The notes below the pieces were generated by a model, which saw nothing but the letters and a program-made list of their open reading frames with translations, did not search any database and was not told the DNA's origin. A DNA stretch of 64,000 nt from Acidobacteriota bacterium (GTDB lineage Bacteria; Acidobacteriota; Blastocatellia; Pyrinomonadales; Pyrinomonadaceae). Position 1 is the stretch's first letter. Each line of letters opens with the position of its first letter. This document shows, piece by piece, positions 53,868-62,540 of this stretch. Location: contig QQUY01000001.1 of NCBI GenBank assembly GCA_003385635.1, positions 2,147,001-2,211,000 of the forward strand, given 5' to 3'. A program made the translations under genes and the position numbers.

Positions 53868-54194
53868 TTAGACGTGCTTCTCGATCACCTGCGCGATGGC
53901 TTCTTTCGAAACCGCGCCAACGATTCGTTCCTGCTCTTCGCCGTTCTTGAACAGGATCAGCGTCGGTATGCCCCTGACGCCGTATCGCTGCGGGACATTC
54001 ATATTCTCATCCACGTTCATTTTGAAAACGCCCGCCTTGTCCTGAAAATCCTCGGCCACGGCTTCAACCGAGGGCCCGATCATGCGGCATGGTGCACACC
54101 ATTCCGCCCAAAAATCCACCAGCACGGGCTTGTCCGAACCCAAAACGTCCGATTCAAACTCCGCATCCGTAATTGCCCTTGCAAAATCAGCCAT
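53868..54194 (-). CDS. trxA: Thioredoxin
   Basis: A 108-residue thioredoxin with the active site WCAPC (ADFWAEWCAPCRMIGPSVEA), the cis-Pro loop RGIPTLILF and normal length. It is monocistronic: promoter with a palindromic operator on one side and a strong terminator on the other. A GGAG lies about 10 nt before the ATG. Confidence 0.97.
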   Translation of the reverse strand: MADFARAITDAEFESDVLGSDKPVLVDFWAEWCAPCRMIGPSVEAVAEDFQDKAGVFKMNVDENMNVPQRYGVRGIPTLILFKNGEEQERIVGAVSKEAIAQVIEKHV

Positions 54195-54266
54195 CGTTGT
54201 TCAATCTCCTGATCAATCTAGATCTTATAAATCCGCCGGCCGAATAGCCGGCCCCAAAACTCTTAA

Positions 54267-54295
54267 ATTGTAACCATAATTGTTACAATAATCAA
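54267..54295 (-). promoter_or_regulatory. trxA promoter with a TGTAAC-N7-GTTACA operator
   Basis: The minus strand has TTGATT (54290-54295) and TACAAT (54267-54272) with 17 bp between. A 21-bp perfect inverted repeat TTGTAAC-N7-GTTACAA (54268-54288) covers the spacer and -10. The same half-sites and 7-bp gap occur at the ABC exporter promoter (18866-18884), so a shared regulator is likely. Confidence 0.65.
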
Positions 54296-54310
54296 GTGCG
54301 CCTGAGATAA

Positions 54311-55333
54311 CTATTCGAAGTCGTTCTCAAGCACGATCCTGTATCTCGTCTTGCCGCTCTTCAAACGGTCGAAAGCCTCGTTGATCCGAGACATAGGATA
54401 GTTCTCCGTAATCGTTTCGATATCGTGCCTCGCGCAAAATTCCAGCATTTTTGCGACAACATCCGGACTGCCTGTCGCACTACCTGTGACCGACCTTTGA
54501 CGCTCGATAAGATTGAACGAATAGACCGTCATCGGATCGAGTACTGCTCCCACGATATGGAGCCTTCCCTTTGGACCAAGCGCCTTAAAATACGCTGCCC
54601 AGTCGAGCGATACATTTACGGTCGACAGGATCATGTCAAACCTGCCATCAAGAGCAGCGATCGCGTCCGAATCCCTTGAATTCACTACGTGATCTGCCCC
54701 AAGCTTCCTCAATTCATCTTCCTTGGAAAGATCGGAAGTGAAAGCAGTGACCTCGCAGCCCCACTTGTCAGCAAACTGAAGCGCAAGGTGTCCCAACCCG
54801 CCGATACCGATCACGCCCACTTTGTCGGTAGGTTTGATATCGAGTTGGACGAACGGATTGAAAACCGTGATTCCGCCGCAAAAAAGAGGGCCTGCTTTTG
54901 ACGGATCGACTCCGTCGGGAAGCTTGATCGCCCAGTTCCATTTACAGCGGACCCGGTTCGCAAACCCTCCGTGCCGCTGAACTATCGTGCCGACCAGTTC
55001 AGGGCAATGGATCTGGGACCCGGCGATGCAGTTCGTGCAGTGTCCGCACGTGCTTGCGTTCCAGCCAAGTCCGACTGTGTCCCCGACTTCGATTCCCTTT
55101 GCACTATGGCCAACCGCGGAAACCGTTCCGACAGCCTCGTGCCCGCCCACGAACGGAAACTCGGACATTTCCCATTCATTGTCACGCATTGACAGGTCTG
55201 AATGGCAGATACCGCAGTATTTAACGTCGATCTCTACCTCTTCACTGCCAAGTTCGCCCGGATCGAATTCGTATGGCTCAAGCTCTCCGCCCGCCTCCAT
55301 CGCCGCATATGCTTTGATCGGTTCACTCATCAT
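54311..55333 (-). CDS. NAD(P)-dependent zinc alcohol dehydrogenase (YahK/CAD-like)
   Basis: A 340-residue medium-chain alcohol dehydrogenase. Catalytic zinc ligands are in CGICHSD and GGHE, the structural zinc site is CGHCTNC plus a following Cys, and the nucleotide fold shows GIGGLGHLALQFA. The YahK-type family reduces a broad range of aldehydes. It is preceded, 35 bp upstream, by the kinase/aminotransferase fusion. Confidence 0.94.
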   Translation of the reverse strand: MMSEPIKAYAAMEAGGELEPYEFDPGELGSEEVEIDVKYCGICHSDLSMRDNEWEMSEFPFVGGHEAVGTVSAVGHSAKGIEVGDTVGLGWNASTCGHCTNCIAGSQIHCPELVGTIVQRHGGFANRVRCKWNWAIKLPDGVDPSKAGPLFCGGITVFNPFVQLDIKPTDKVGVIGIGGLGHLALQFADKWGCEVTAFTSDLSKEDELRKLGADHVVNSRDSDAIAALDGRFDMILSTVNVSLDWAAYFKALGPKGRLHIVGAVLDPMTVYSFNLIERQRSVTGSATGSPDVVAKMLEFCARHDIETITENYPMSRINEAFDRLKSGKTRYRIVLENDFE

Positions 55334-55368
55334 CTCTCCCCCTTTTCGCTCATCTGGAAGAGACGATT

Positions 55369-57639
55369 CTATCCGTCGGAGATCGCGTCCTCAAGCGCGC
55401 CAAGCAAACGGTCGGCATCTTCTCTCGTGAAACAGAGCGGCGGTTTGATCTTGATGACGCTGTCGTGCGGGCCATCCGTCCCGACGAGTATGCCGTCGTC
55501 TTTCAATCGATTCTTGACCCTCGACGCAAGTCTCGAATCTGGGCCGGGCTCGGGGTCAACTGCAACCAGTTCTAATCCCAGGAATAGTCCGCTGCCCCGC
55601 GCTTCGGCGGCAGACTCGAATCTGTCGCAAAGACCGCGCAGGCCTCTGAGCAAATAGCCTCCTACCTCAGCGGCATTCTTCTGCAACTCTTCATCTTCGA
55701 TCACATCAAGGACCGCATTTCCTACGGCACAAGAAACCGTGTTGCCGCCGAACGAGCTGAAAAACTCCATTCCGGTCTCAAATGACCGCGCGATATCGGC
55801 TGTCGTCACTACTGCGGCCATCGGATGCCCGTTGCCGATCGGCTTCCCGATCACCACGATATCAGGCTCGACGCCGTGCATCTCGAATCCCCAGAACCAG
55901 TCTCCGAGCCTCCCGAAACCGGTCTGTACCTCATCGCTAATGCAGACCCCGCCAAGCGATCTTACAAATCCGTAAACCTGCTTGAGATAGCCTTCAGGAA
56001 GCGGGACTTGCCCTCCGCAACCTACGATCGGCTCGGCTATGAATGCCGCGATCCCGGCATCGCATTCCTGAACGCACTGCTTCAAGTCTCCAAAAAAGTC
56101 TCTCTCCGAATCTCCGTCCCGCAGTATGTTCGGAATCGGCGCCTCGATTATCCGTCCCTGTTTTCCTGGGCCGCCTTTTCCCGCGTATTTATAGTGGCTA
56201 ACAGCGATCCCCTCCCGCGTATTCCCGTGGTAGCCGTGCTCTGCAACGATCAGCGTCTCTTTTCCCGTATGAGAATGCGCCAGTCGCAGTGCCAGATCGG
56301 TCGCTGCACTCCCGGAATTGACAAGAAACACCTTTTCAAGCTTCTCCGGGAACTTGTTCAAAAGCCTGGTGGTGTAGGAGTTGAATTCGTCTGTCAGGTA
56401 ACGTGTGTTCGTGTTCAAACGCAGCGCTGATTTTGAAAGGGCATCTACGACCCTCGGGTGTGAATGCCCGACATGAGGAATGTTGTTGTAGCAATCGAGA
56501 TAGGACTTCCCCTCCCGGTCGAACATGAACTGAAATGCCGCACTTTCCATTCGTATCGGCTCGTCAAACTGAAGCGACAAAGCCCTGCTCGTATTTATAT
56601 TCCGGACCTTCAAATCTTCGGTGCCGATTCCACTCTCGAGACGCGAAAGCCCGCAAGCGTCACGAAAAGCGTCTTCGATCTGCCGAGGGTTCGTGGCCGC
56701 CCACTTTCGAAGAAAACTCCACGCCATCTGATCGGAAATGAGCGCATACTCGTTATCAGGATCTTCAATCCGGGACCTTGCCGACCGGCAGACACTAATC
56801 GAAGCTCTCAGAGCTATCAGATCGTAGAGAACAGCTATTTCGATTTCCTGTAACGGACTCACAGAGGAATAAGCGCTGATCAAGGGCAGAGCCCCCGAAA
56901 CTTTGTCCTTCGCGAACAGGAGCGCATAACAGGCGGCGATCGCAAGGTCGCAGATCCGCGGTGTGAAACACATATCCCCGAAATCGATCAGCGACAATCC
57001 GCCGTCCTCGCGAACTACCACATTCCATTCGTTCGGGTCCCCGTGAATGAGCTGGGGTTCGAGCGTCTGGAGCTTCGGGTCTACAAACTCCTTTGCGCGC
57101 AGAAAGAAATATTCTACGTACTTTCGGTCGCGGGGATCGGAAATGAATCGAAGATCGGGAACTGACAGACGCCAATTCGCGAGGTCCCATCGGCTCTTCT
57201 TTGCTTCGATAGCTGGTTCGCGGATCCGGGCGAGGTGTTGATCGAGATTGGCCAGATACTCACCAAGGGGGGCAAGCTGGTCATACGATAACCCCTCGTT
57301 TCCAAGGTGGGCCCCTTCAATAAATCTGACAAGACGGAGGAACCTCTGGCGCCCACCGATCTCAACAGCCGAAACAAAGCTTCCTTCCGAGTCAGCGACC
57401 GGTTCGGGGATCCCCGAGAAGCCGCTTCTACTCAGTTCCGAAAGGACACGGGATTCCCCATCTAGCTGGGCGATCAGGCCGGAATCCGGATGATAGACCT
57501 TTAATACGTACTTTTCGCGTCGGGAAGCGATCAGGTAGTTCCGGTTCTCGTATCCTTCGAGCGGCTCGGTACTCCTCGCCACGATCCCGAACCGCTCACG
57601 GAGGATCTCAGCCGCTTGTTCCTGTGCTGTTGCAGGCAT
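55369..57639 (-). CDS. Fusion of an APH-type kinase with a class III aminotransferase-like domain (phospho-lyase type)
   Basis: A 756-residue two-domain protein. The N-terminal domain (about 20-320) is of the aminoglycoside/choline-kinase fold: HGDPNEWN at 199-206 (catalytic Asp) and DFGD at 219-222. The C-terminal domain (about 345-750) is a PLP fold-type I enzyme with DEVQTGFGR at 569-577 and the Schiff-base Lys599 in [10 protein letters not shown]. Known eukaryotic counterparts are the hydroxylysine kinase and the AGXT2L phospho-lyases, which convert a phosphorylated amino alcohol to an aldehyde. By analogy, phosphorylation followed by elimination on the same protein is likely. The substrate is undetermined; neighbours include aldehyde reductases. 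Confidence 0.9.
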   Translation of the reverse strand: MPATAQEQAAEILRERFGIVARSTEPLEGYENRNYLIASRREKYVLKVYHPDSGLIAQLDGESRVLSELSRSGFSGIPEPVADSEGSFVSAVEIGGRQRFLRLVRFIEGAHLGNEGLSYDQLAPLGEYLANLDQHLARIREPAIEAKKSRWDLANWRLSVPDLRFISDPRDRKYVEYFFLRAKEFVDPKLQTLEPQLIHGDPNEWNVVVREDGGLSLIDFGDMCFTPRICDLAIAACYALLFAKDKVSGALPLISAYSSVSPLQEIEIAVLYDLIALRASISVCRSARSRIEDPDNEYALISDQMAWSFLRKWAATNPRQIEDAFRDACGLSRLESGIGTEDLKVRNINTSRALSLQFDEPIRMESAAFQFMFDREGKSYLDCYNNIPHVGHSHPRVVDALSKSALRLNTNTRYLTDEFNSYTTRLLNKFPEKLEKVFLVNSGSAATDLALRLAHSHTGKETLIVAEHGYHGNTREGIAVSHYKYAGKGGPGKQGRIIEAPIPNILRDGDSERDFFGDLKQCVQECDAGIAAFIAEPIVGCGGQVPLPEGYLKQVYGFVRSLGGVCISDEVQTGFGRLGDWFWGFEMHGVEPDIVVIGKPIGNGHPMAAVVTTADIARSFETGMEFFSSFGGNTVSCAVGNAVLDVIEDEELQKNAAEVGGYLLRGLRGLCDRFESAAEARGSGLFLGLELVAVDPEPGPDSRLASRVKNRLKDDGILVGTDGPHDSVIKIKPPLCFTREDADRLLGALEDAISDG

Positions 57640-58625
57640 TAAGACTGGACGTATCGGAAATGTTCCTTTGTATATCTGGCTCCGCTGGCGGCGTCCCGGG
57701 GAAACACTCGCTCTATCCGGTCCAGTTCCGATTCGGTGAGTTCGATATCCGCCGCGGCGGCGTTGGATTCCAGGTATCTGATCTGTTTTGTCCCGGGGAT
57801 CGGCACAATGTTGTCACCTTGCGCAAGCGTCCAAGCCAACGCGAGCTGCGACGCGGCAATGCCTTTTTCCCGCGCGATCTCCTCAACCTGTCGTACAAGT
57901 TCCAGATTTCTTGCGAAGTTCTCCGGATTGAACCTCGGATGAAGCCGCCTTGCATCGCCTTCCGGAAGGTCGGCGGCGGTCTTGAGCGCCCCGGTCAGAA
58001 AACCTCGACCGAGGGGAGCATAGGGAACAAAACCGATTCCGAGTTCCCTGCAGGTTTCAAGGACTCCGTTAGTTTCAACATCCCTCGTCCAGATCGAATA
58101 CTCGCTTTGGAGCGCAGCGATCGGGTGAACTTGGTTAGCCCGCCGAATGGAATCGGCGGATGCCTCAGACATCCCCAAATAGCGGACCTTTCCCTGGTCC
58201 ACAAGTTTTGACATTGCGCCGATCGTTTCTTCGACCGGCACCTCCGGGTCTACCCGATGCTGATAATAGAGATCGATCGTCTCGATCCCGAGCCTCTTGA
58301 GACTCCTCTCGACGGCCTCTGCGACATACTCGGGCTTTCCGCTTATCCCCTTGATCGAATGGTCATCCCGATCCCTGATGAATGCGAACTTCGTCGCGAT
58401 GATGAATTGATCCCTCTTGCCTTTGACGGCGCGGCCGACAAGTTCTTCGTTCGCTCCGAGACCGTACATGTCGGCTGTGTCGAGGAAATTGATCCCGACA
58501 TCAAGAGCCCGGTGGATTACTTCAACCGATGTGACCTCGTCGGGGGTGCCGTAGAATTCCGACATTCCCATACAACCGAGGCCTATGGCGGATACTTTCA
58601 GGCCGCCAAGCTTCCTTGTTCTCAC
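57639..58625 (-). CDS. Aldo/keto reductase
   Basis: A 328-residue TIM-barrel NADPH-dependent reductase with the motif [21 protein letters not shown] containing the catalytic Asp and Tyr, and the later Lys and His. It opens with GTG, overlapping the upstream peroxiredoxin stop (GTGA), and its stop overlaps the next ATG (TAATG), so all three genes are translationally linked. The substrate is unknown, and the aldehyde product of the downstream fusion enzyme is a candidate. Confidence 0.93.
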   Translation of the reverse strand: MRTRKLGGLKVSAIGLGCMGMSEFYGTPDEVTSVEVIHRALDVGINFLDTADMYGLGANEELVGRAVKGKRDQFIIATKFAFIRDRDDHSIKGISGKPEYVAEAVERSLKRLGIETIDLYYQHRVDPEVPVEETIGAMSKLVDQGKVRYLGMSEASADSIRRANQVHPIAALQSEYSIWTRDVETNGVLETCRELGIGFVPYAPLGRGFLTGALKTAADLPEGDARRLHPRFNPENFARNLELVRQVEEIAREKGIAASQLALAWTLAQGDNIVPIPGTKQIRYLESNAAAADIELTESELDRIERVFPRDAASGARYTKEHFRYVQS

Positions 58626-59278
58626 TTTTGTTCCTGAAGCCTCCTAAGATCTTCAATGGTCTTTTCAGGTTCCGGACGTTTTGTGTAGTCGGCATTTACA
58701 TCCGCCGCGAACACTATCCCTTTCCTGTCAACAACATACCGGGCGGGCATCGGAAGCGACCACGACTCATCGCCGTTCACCCTCGGAAGATCGAGGTTGA
58801 ACTGTTCGTAAACCTCACGCAGGTATTCCGGTAATACCTGTCTGAGCCCAAACGCTTCCGCTACCTGATTTCCTTCATCCCTCAGGATCTCAAACTCTAT
58901 GTCGTGCTTCTTCTGCATTTGCTTTAGGAACTGCGGCCTTTGCGGACATATGGCAACGATGTCCGAACCGATTTTCCTGATCTCCGAAAGCACATTCTGC
59001 AAAGCTTCCAGCTCTGCGTTGCAATAGGGTCACCAGTCACCCCTGTAAAATGTCAGCACCAGACCGCCTTCGCGGAGAAGATCGTCTGAGCTGCGTTCCT
59101 CGCCTGATATGTTCGGAAGCGAGAATGAGGGAATCTTGTCACCAGCTCCAACTGCTTTCTCCACCAAACCGGAATCCGCGAGTTCCCTGGTCGCCCTGTG
59201 CATTTTTTCCCTGGCAGATTCCGGAATCCGCTCCTTTCCTGCCTCGCTGATCTCTTCCAGCTTTTCGCGTAAGTTCAT
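58622..59278 (-). CDS. Peroxiredoxin-like (AhpC/TSA) selenoprotein with in-frame TGA (Sec83)
   Basis: Read as one 218-residue protein. The first 82 codons end in [10 protein letters not shown]; the next codon is TGA (59030-59032), then [14 protein letters not shown] and the rest of an AhpC/TSA domain ([18 protein letters not shown]) to the TGA at 58622-58624. The normal family sequence here is WCPYC, so the TGA replaces exactly the first Cys of the CxxC motif and gives UPYC. Everything downstream is in the same frame, and no frameshift is needed. A hairpin with SECIS features follows the TGA. AAGGAGG precedes the ATG. The alternative is a sequencing error or pseudogene. Confidence 0.85.
58999..59017 (-). 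promoter_or_regulatory. Candidate bacterial SECIS hairpin
   Basis: In the mRNA an 8-bp stem (GCAGAGCU with AGCUUUGC, one G-U pair) closes a GGA loop. The loop begins 20 nt after the UGA, inside the 16-37 nt window usual for bacterial SECIS elements, and its first nucleotides are G, as required. Its position within the coding sequence is as expected for bacteria. Confidence 0.7.
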
Positions 59279-59313
59279 TTACCCTCCTTATTCGATAAAA
59301 ACACTGCCGTTGC

Positions 59314-60387
59314 TCAAGCCGCCTGAGCGGTTCCCAAAGCCGGGTAGTCCACGTAACCGTTGCGGCCTCCCTGGTAAAAGGTAGATTCGTCCCACTCCGC
59401 AAGCTGAGCTTCCTCCTTGAATCGCAGCGGGAGGTCCGGATTCGATATGAACAGCTTGCCGTATGCGACCGCGTCAGCTCCGCCCTTTTCGATAAGAGCC
59501 TGACCTGAGCTGCGGTCAAAGCCGACCGAAGCAATGTATTTTCCTTTGTATCTCGGCCGGATCACGGGATGCCAGTCTTTTTCTTCGTCCGTAGTACCGA
59601 TGTGAAGATAGGCCAGTTCGCGATCGTTCAGTTCGCCTACAAGATAGTCGTAGAGTTCTTCCGAATCGCCTTCGCGGATGTCATTGAACACTCCGCCGGG
59701 CGAAAGCCTGATCCCAGTTCGCTCAGATCCGACAGCCTTGATGATCGAATCGATCACCTCAAGTGCGAACCTGGACCTGTTCTCGACAGAACCCCCGTAC
59801 CTGTCTTCCCTGTGGTTCACGTTTCCAGCCAGAAACTGCTGTACCAGATATCCGTTCGCGCCGTGCAGTTCTACGCCGTCAAACCCGGCCTCTATGGCAT
59901 TTGCCGCAGCCCGCCCGAAATCTGCGACAGTTTCCTCGATCTCGACCTCCGTCATCGGCTTCGGAGTGACGAAGTCTTTCATTCCGTCCTCGGTGATGTT
60001 CTGGCCCTTCGCCCGGACCGCGCTGGGCGCCAACGGCCTGCTTGAGCCTTCCGGAAGGAAATCGGGAAGAGCGATACGCCCGGTGTGAAAGATCTGAAGA
60101 AATATCTTTCCACCGTTCTCGTGAACGGCCCGGGTCACCGGCCGCCATGAATCCGTCTGCGCTTCTGTATAAATGCCCGGGGTCTTCATATACCCTTTTG
60201 CCATCGGCGAAACGTTCGTAGCTTCGGTTATGATCAGTCCTGCCCCAGCGCGCTGAGCATAATACTCGGCGACGTAACCAGGCTGAACGCCCTCGTCATC
60301 TGCCCGGCAGCGCGTCATAGGCGCCATCACGATCCTGTTCTCAAGCTCTATTCTTCCAAGTTTTAGCGTTTCAAATAGTTCACTCAT
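59314..60387 (-). CDS. Old yellow enzyme family alkene reductase (NemA-like)
   Basis: A 357-residue FMN-dependent ene-reductase. It has the N-terminal RIVMAPMTRCRAD, the substrate-binding HGANGYLVQQF segment, and the C-terminal YGKLFISNPDLP. It reduces activated alkenes, nitro esters or quinones with NADPH. It lies 35 bp upstream of the selenoprotein-type gene in the same operon. Confidence 0.95.
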   Translation of the reverse strand: MSELFETLKLGRIELENRIVMAPMTRCRADDEGVQPGYVAEYYAQRAGAGLIITEATNVSPMAKGYMKTPGIYTEAQTDSWRPVTRAVHENGGKIFLQIFHTGRIALPDFLPEGSSRPLAPSAVRAKGQNITEDGMKDFVTPKPMTEVEIEETVADFGRAAANAIEAGFDGVELHGANGYLVQQFLAGNVNHREDRYGGSVENRSRFALEVIDSIIKAVGSERTGIRLSPGGVFNDIREGDSEELYDYLVGELNDRELAYLHIGTTDEEKDWHPVIRPRYKGKYIASVGFDRSSGQALIEKGGADAVAYGKLFISNPDLPLRFKEEAQLAEWDESTFYQGGRNGYVDYPALGTAQAA

Positions 60388-60434
60388 TACTTTCTCCCTT
60401 GTTCGTTCTGTTCAGGCGACTCACTGATCTCGAC

Positions 60435-61331
60435 CTAGACCTGCCCGACCCAGTCTTTTTCAGCGATATCCCGCCATCGTTCTCTGATCTCGGAGACCAT
60501 ATTCGCCGGCAAGGCTCCCTGGGCTACGTACCCTGCATTTTCCTGCCAGCGACCGGGCTTTTTTGTGCCTACGATGGCCGTCGCAATGCTTTCAAATGAG
60601 AGCGTGAATCTAAGCGCGGTCGCAACGGACTGTTCAAAAGATCCCTTCAGGAAGGGGTAATCCAGCTTCTGTATCCGCTCCCAGTACTCAATGTGATACG
60701 CGTTCTCAGGCACAGATTCGTGTCGGAAAGCAACGTTTGCTATGGGTCTTTTTGCGATGACGCCCACACCTTTTTCCGAAGCTAGGGGAAGGGTGAGGTC
60801 GAAGGCCTCCTGGTCGGCGATCGAGATCGATGTTTGGAGTGTTTCGAAAACATCCAATTCCAATGCGAACTTTGCATCTTCACCGTCGCCTGAATAGCCC
60901 ATGAATTGCGCGTAACCCCTCTCCTTTGCCCTTATCAGTGCCTCGACTGCTTCGCCCCGTTCAAGGATCTTCCTCTCGCAGCTATGGAGCTGAATAACGT
61001 CCAGATAGTCAGTTTTCAGCCGACGGAGGCTGTTAGTGATCGTGTCCAGAATGCCTTGTTTGGACCAGTCCTCCCTTGTAAAACCGTCTACCGGACCGCA
61101 CTTCGAAAGAAGGATCACGCTTTGCCTTCTTCCCTCGATCGCGCTTCCAATCAACTCCTCACTTGTCCAATACGACGCGGCGGTGTCGATCAGATTCAAT
61201 CCAGAGTCGATCGCGGAATTCAGGAGGAGATCCACTGTGGACGTTTCTTCCTTAAAGAACCCGATCTCAACGCCTCCGAAACCGAGAACGCTGACCTCAA
61301 GACCGGTCTTCCCGAGCTTCCTGTACTCCAT
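60435..61331 (-). CDS. Aldo/keto reductase (second)
   Basis: A 298-residue NADPH-dependent aldo/keto reductase with DSGLNLIDTAASYWTSEELIG near residue 40, where the catalytic Asp and Tyr lie, and the usual barrel. It directly abuts the DUF1801 gene (stop at 61332-61334) and is followed by OYE at 47 bp. Substrate unknown. Confidence 0.92.
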   Translation of the reverse strand: MEYRKLGKTGLEVSVLGFGGVEIGFFKEETSTVDLLLNSAIDSGLNLIDTAASYWTSEELIGSAIEGRRQSVILLSKCGPVDGFTREDWSKQGILDTITNSLRRLKTDYLDVIQLHSCERKILERGEAVEALIRAKERGYAQFMGYSGDGEDAKFALELDVFETLQTSISIADQEAFDLTLPLASEKGVGVIAKRPIANVAFRHESVPENAYHIEYWERIQKLDYPFLKGSFEQSVATALRFTLSFESIATAIVGTKKPGRWQENAGYVAQGALPANMVSEIRERWRDIAEKDWVGQV

Positions 61332-61751
61332 CTACTCGCCGTATTTGTTGTTAAAGTGTTCGACCGACGCTTCGATAAGTTCCCGAAGCACTTCTCCGTC
61401 CACGTCGCTCAAGCGATTGACATAGAGACAGGATTTTCCCGTTTTGTGCTTCCCAAGCTGGGACAGGAGTTCGTCGTACTTGTCGAATCCGTCCATTATG
61501 TAAAGTGTCAGGCTTTGTTTTCGCGGAGAGAATCCGGTGCGCATCCAATCGCCTTCGCGGCCTGATGCGTACTTGTAGTGATAGGTTCCAAAGCCGATTA
61601 TGCTCGGACCCCACATTTTCGGTTCGTCACCTGTTATCTCCGAGAATATCTTCACCAAAATCCTGGAGTCTTCCTGCTTTGTCTCGTCGGAGATGCCGTT
61701 GATGAACTCTTCAACGCTTGCGTCATTCGGTTTGGTTTTTAGTTCGGCCAT
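61332..61751 (-). CDS. DUF1801 family protein
   Basis: A 139-residue small soluble protein of the DUF1801 group, a YdhG-like fold: WGPSIIGFGTYHYKY, FSPRKQSLTLYIMDGF, and GKSCLYVNRLSDVD. It opens the redox operon, with GGAG 6 nt before the ATG. No activity is known. Confidence 0.88.
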   Translation of the reverse strand: MAELKTKPNDASVEEFINGISDETKQEDSRILVKIFSEITGDEPKMWGPSIIGFGTYHYKYASGREGDWMRTGFSPRKQSLTLYIMDGFDKYDELLSQLGKHKTGKSCLYVNRLSDVDGEVLRELIEASVEHFNNKYGE

Positions 61752-61764
61752 AGATACTCCGGGT

Positions 61765-61806
61765 GCTGAGTATTGAGTACTGAGAGCTGAGAACTGAGTA
61801 CTGATC
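61765..61806. repeat. Heptanucleotide tandem array (GCTGAGT/ACTGAGT)
   Basis: Six consecutive 7-nt units: GCTGAGT, ATTGAGT, ACTGAGA, GCTGAGA, ACTGAGT, ACTGATC. Placed between the O-methyltransferase and the redox operon, it has the same period as the other heptamer arrays but a different unit. Confidence 0.75.
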
Positions 61807-61883
61807 GAGGAACCCGAATCGTCACACGAAAGCCGACCTCTTCACTCAGGCCCCAGTCCTTTCTTCTCAGTCCTTTCCTTCCA

Positions 61884-62531
61884 TCACTCTCTTTCTTTTC
61901 TCGCGATCATTAACCCGTCTCGGACGGCGAGCAATATGTTCGAGACCCTAGGGTCGGCATCGATCTTCTCATTGTATTCGTGAAGAGCTTTCGTGCTTGC
62001 CTTAACGTTTTCGCCCTGCTCGGCATTTACAACGTCGCCGCTCCAAAGAACATTGTCCGCAATGATCAGCCCGCCCTTCCTGAGCTTCGGGAACGTTAGA
62101 TCGAAATAGTTGGAGTAGTTCTCCTTGTCAGCGTCGATGAACACCAAATCGATCGTCTCGTCTATGTCATCGATAACTTCCAAGGCGTCTCCCAACCTGG
62201 CGTCGATCCGCTCGTAGATTCCGGCCTTCCGCCAGTACTCCTGTGCGATCGCGTTCGTCTCTTCATTTACATCGAGCGTGATCACTTTTCCGCCGTCACG
62301 CAGGCCCTCCGCAAGACAGATCGCCGAGTACCCGACATAGGTACCGATCTCAAGCACGATCGCCGGACCGATCATTCTGCTGATCATCGACAGCAAACGG
62401 CCCTGGTAAAAACCGGAAAGCATGTTCTTGTCCTGTCGCTCCCCAAACGTTTTCAGCCGAAGCTCCCGCAGGACGTCGCTTTCCGGCGTCGAAAACCTCT
62501 CGGCGTATCTCTGAATTTTTTCGTCGATCAT
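61884..62531 (-). CDS. SAM-dependent O-methyltransferase (CCoAOMT-like)
   Basis: A 215-residue methyltransferase of the caffeoyl-CoA/catechol O-methyltransferase group, with the SAM motif VLEIGTYVGYSAICLAEGL near residue 60 and VFIDADKENYSNYF with the metal-site Asp. It probably methylates a catechol-type or related substrate. ATG 62531 is preferred to a TTG one codon upstream. It is 9 bp from the next gene. Confidence 0.93.
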   Translation of the reverse strand: MIDEKIQRYAERFSTPESDVLRELRLKTFGERQDKNMLSGFYQGRLLSMISRMIGPAIVLEIGTYVGYSAICLAEGLRDGGKVITLDVNEETNAIAQEYWRKAGIYERIDARLGDALEVIDDIDETIDLVFIDADKENYSNYFDLTFPKLRKGGLIIADNVLWSGDVVNAEQGENVKASTKALHEYNEKIDADPRVSNILLAVRDGLMIARKERE

Positions 62532-62540
62532 CAAGGGCGT

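Noticed and set aside
58622..59002. Separate gene for the second half of the peroxiredoxin
   Set aside because: It has no conserved start of its own, begins inside the AhpC domain, and is in frame with the preceding ORF across a single TGA; one selenoprotein explains both better.
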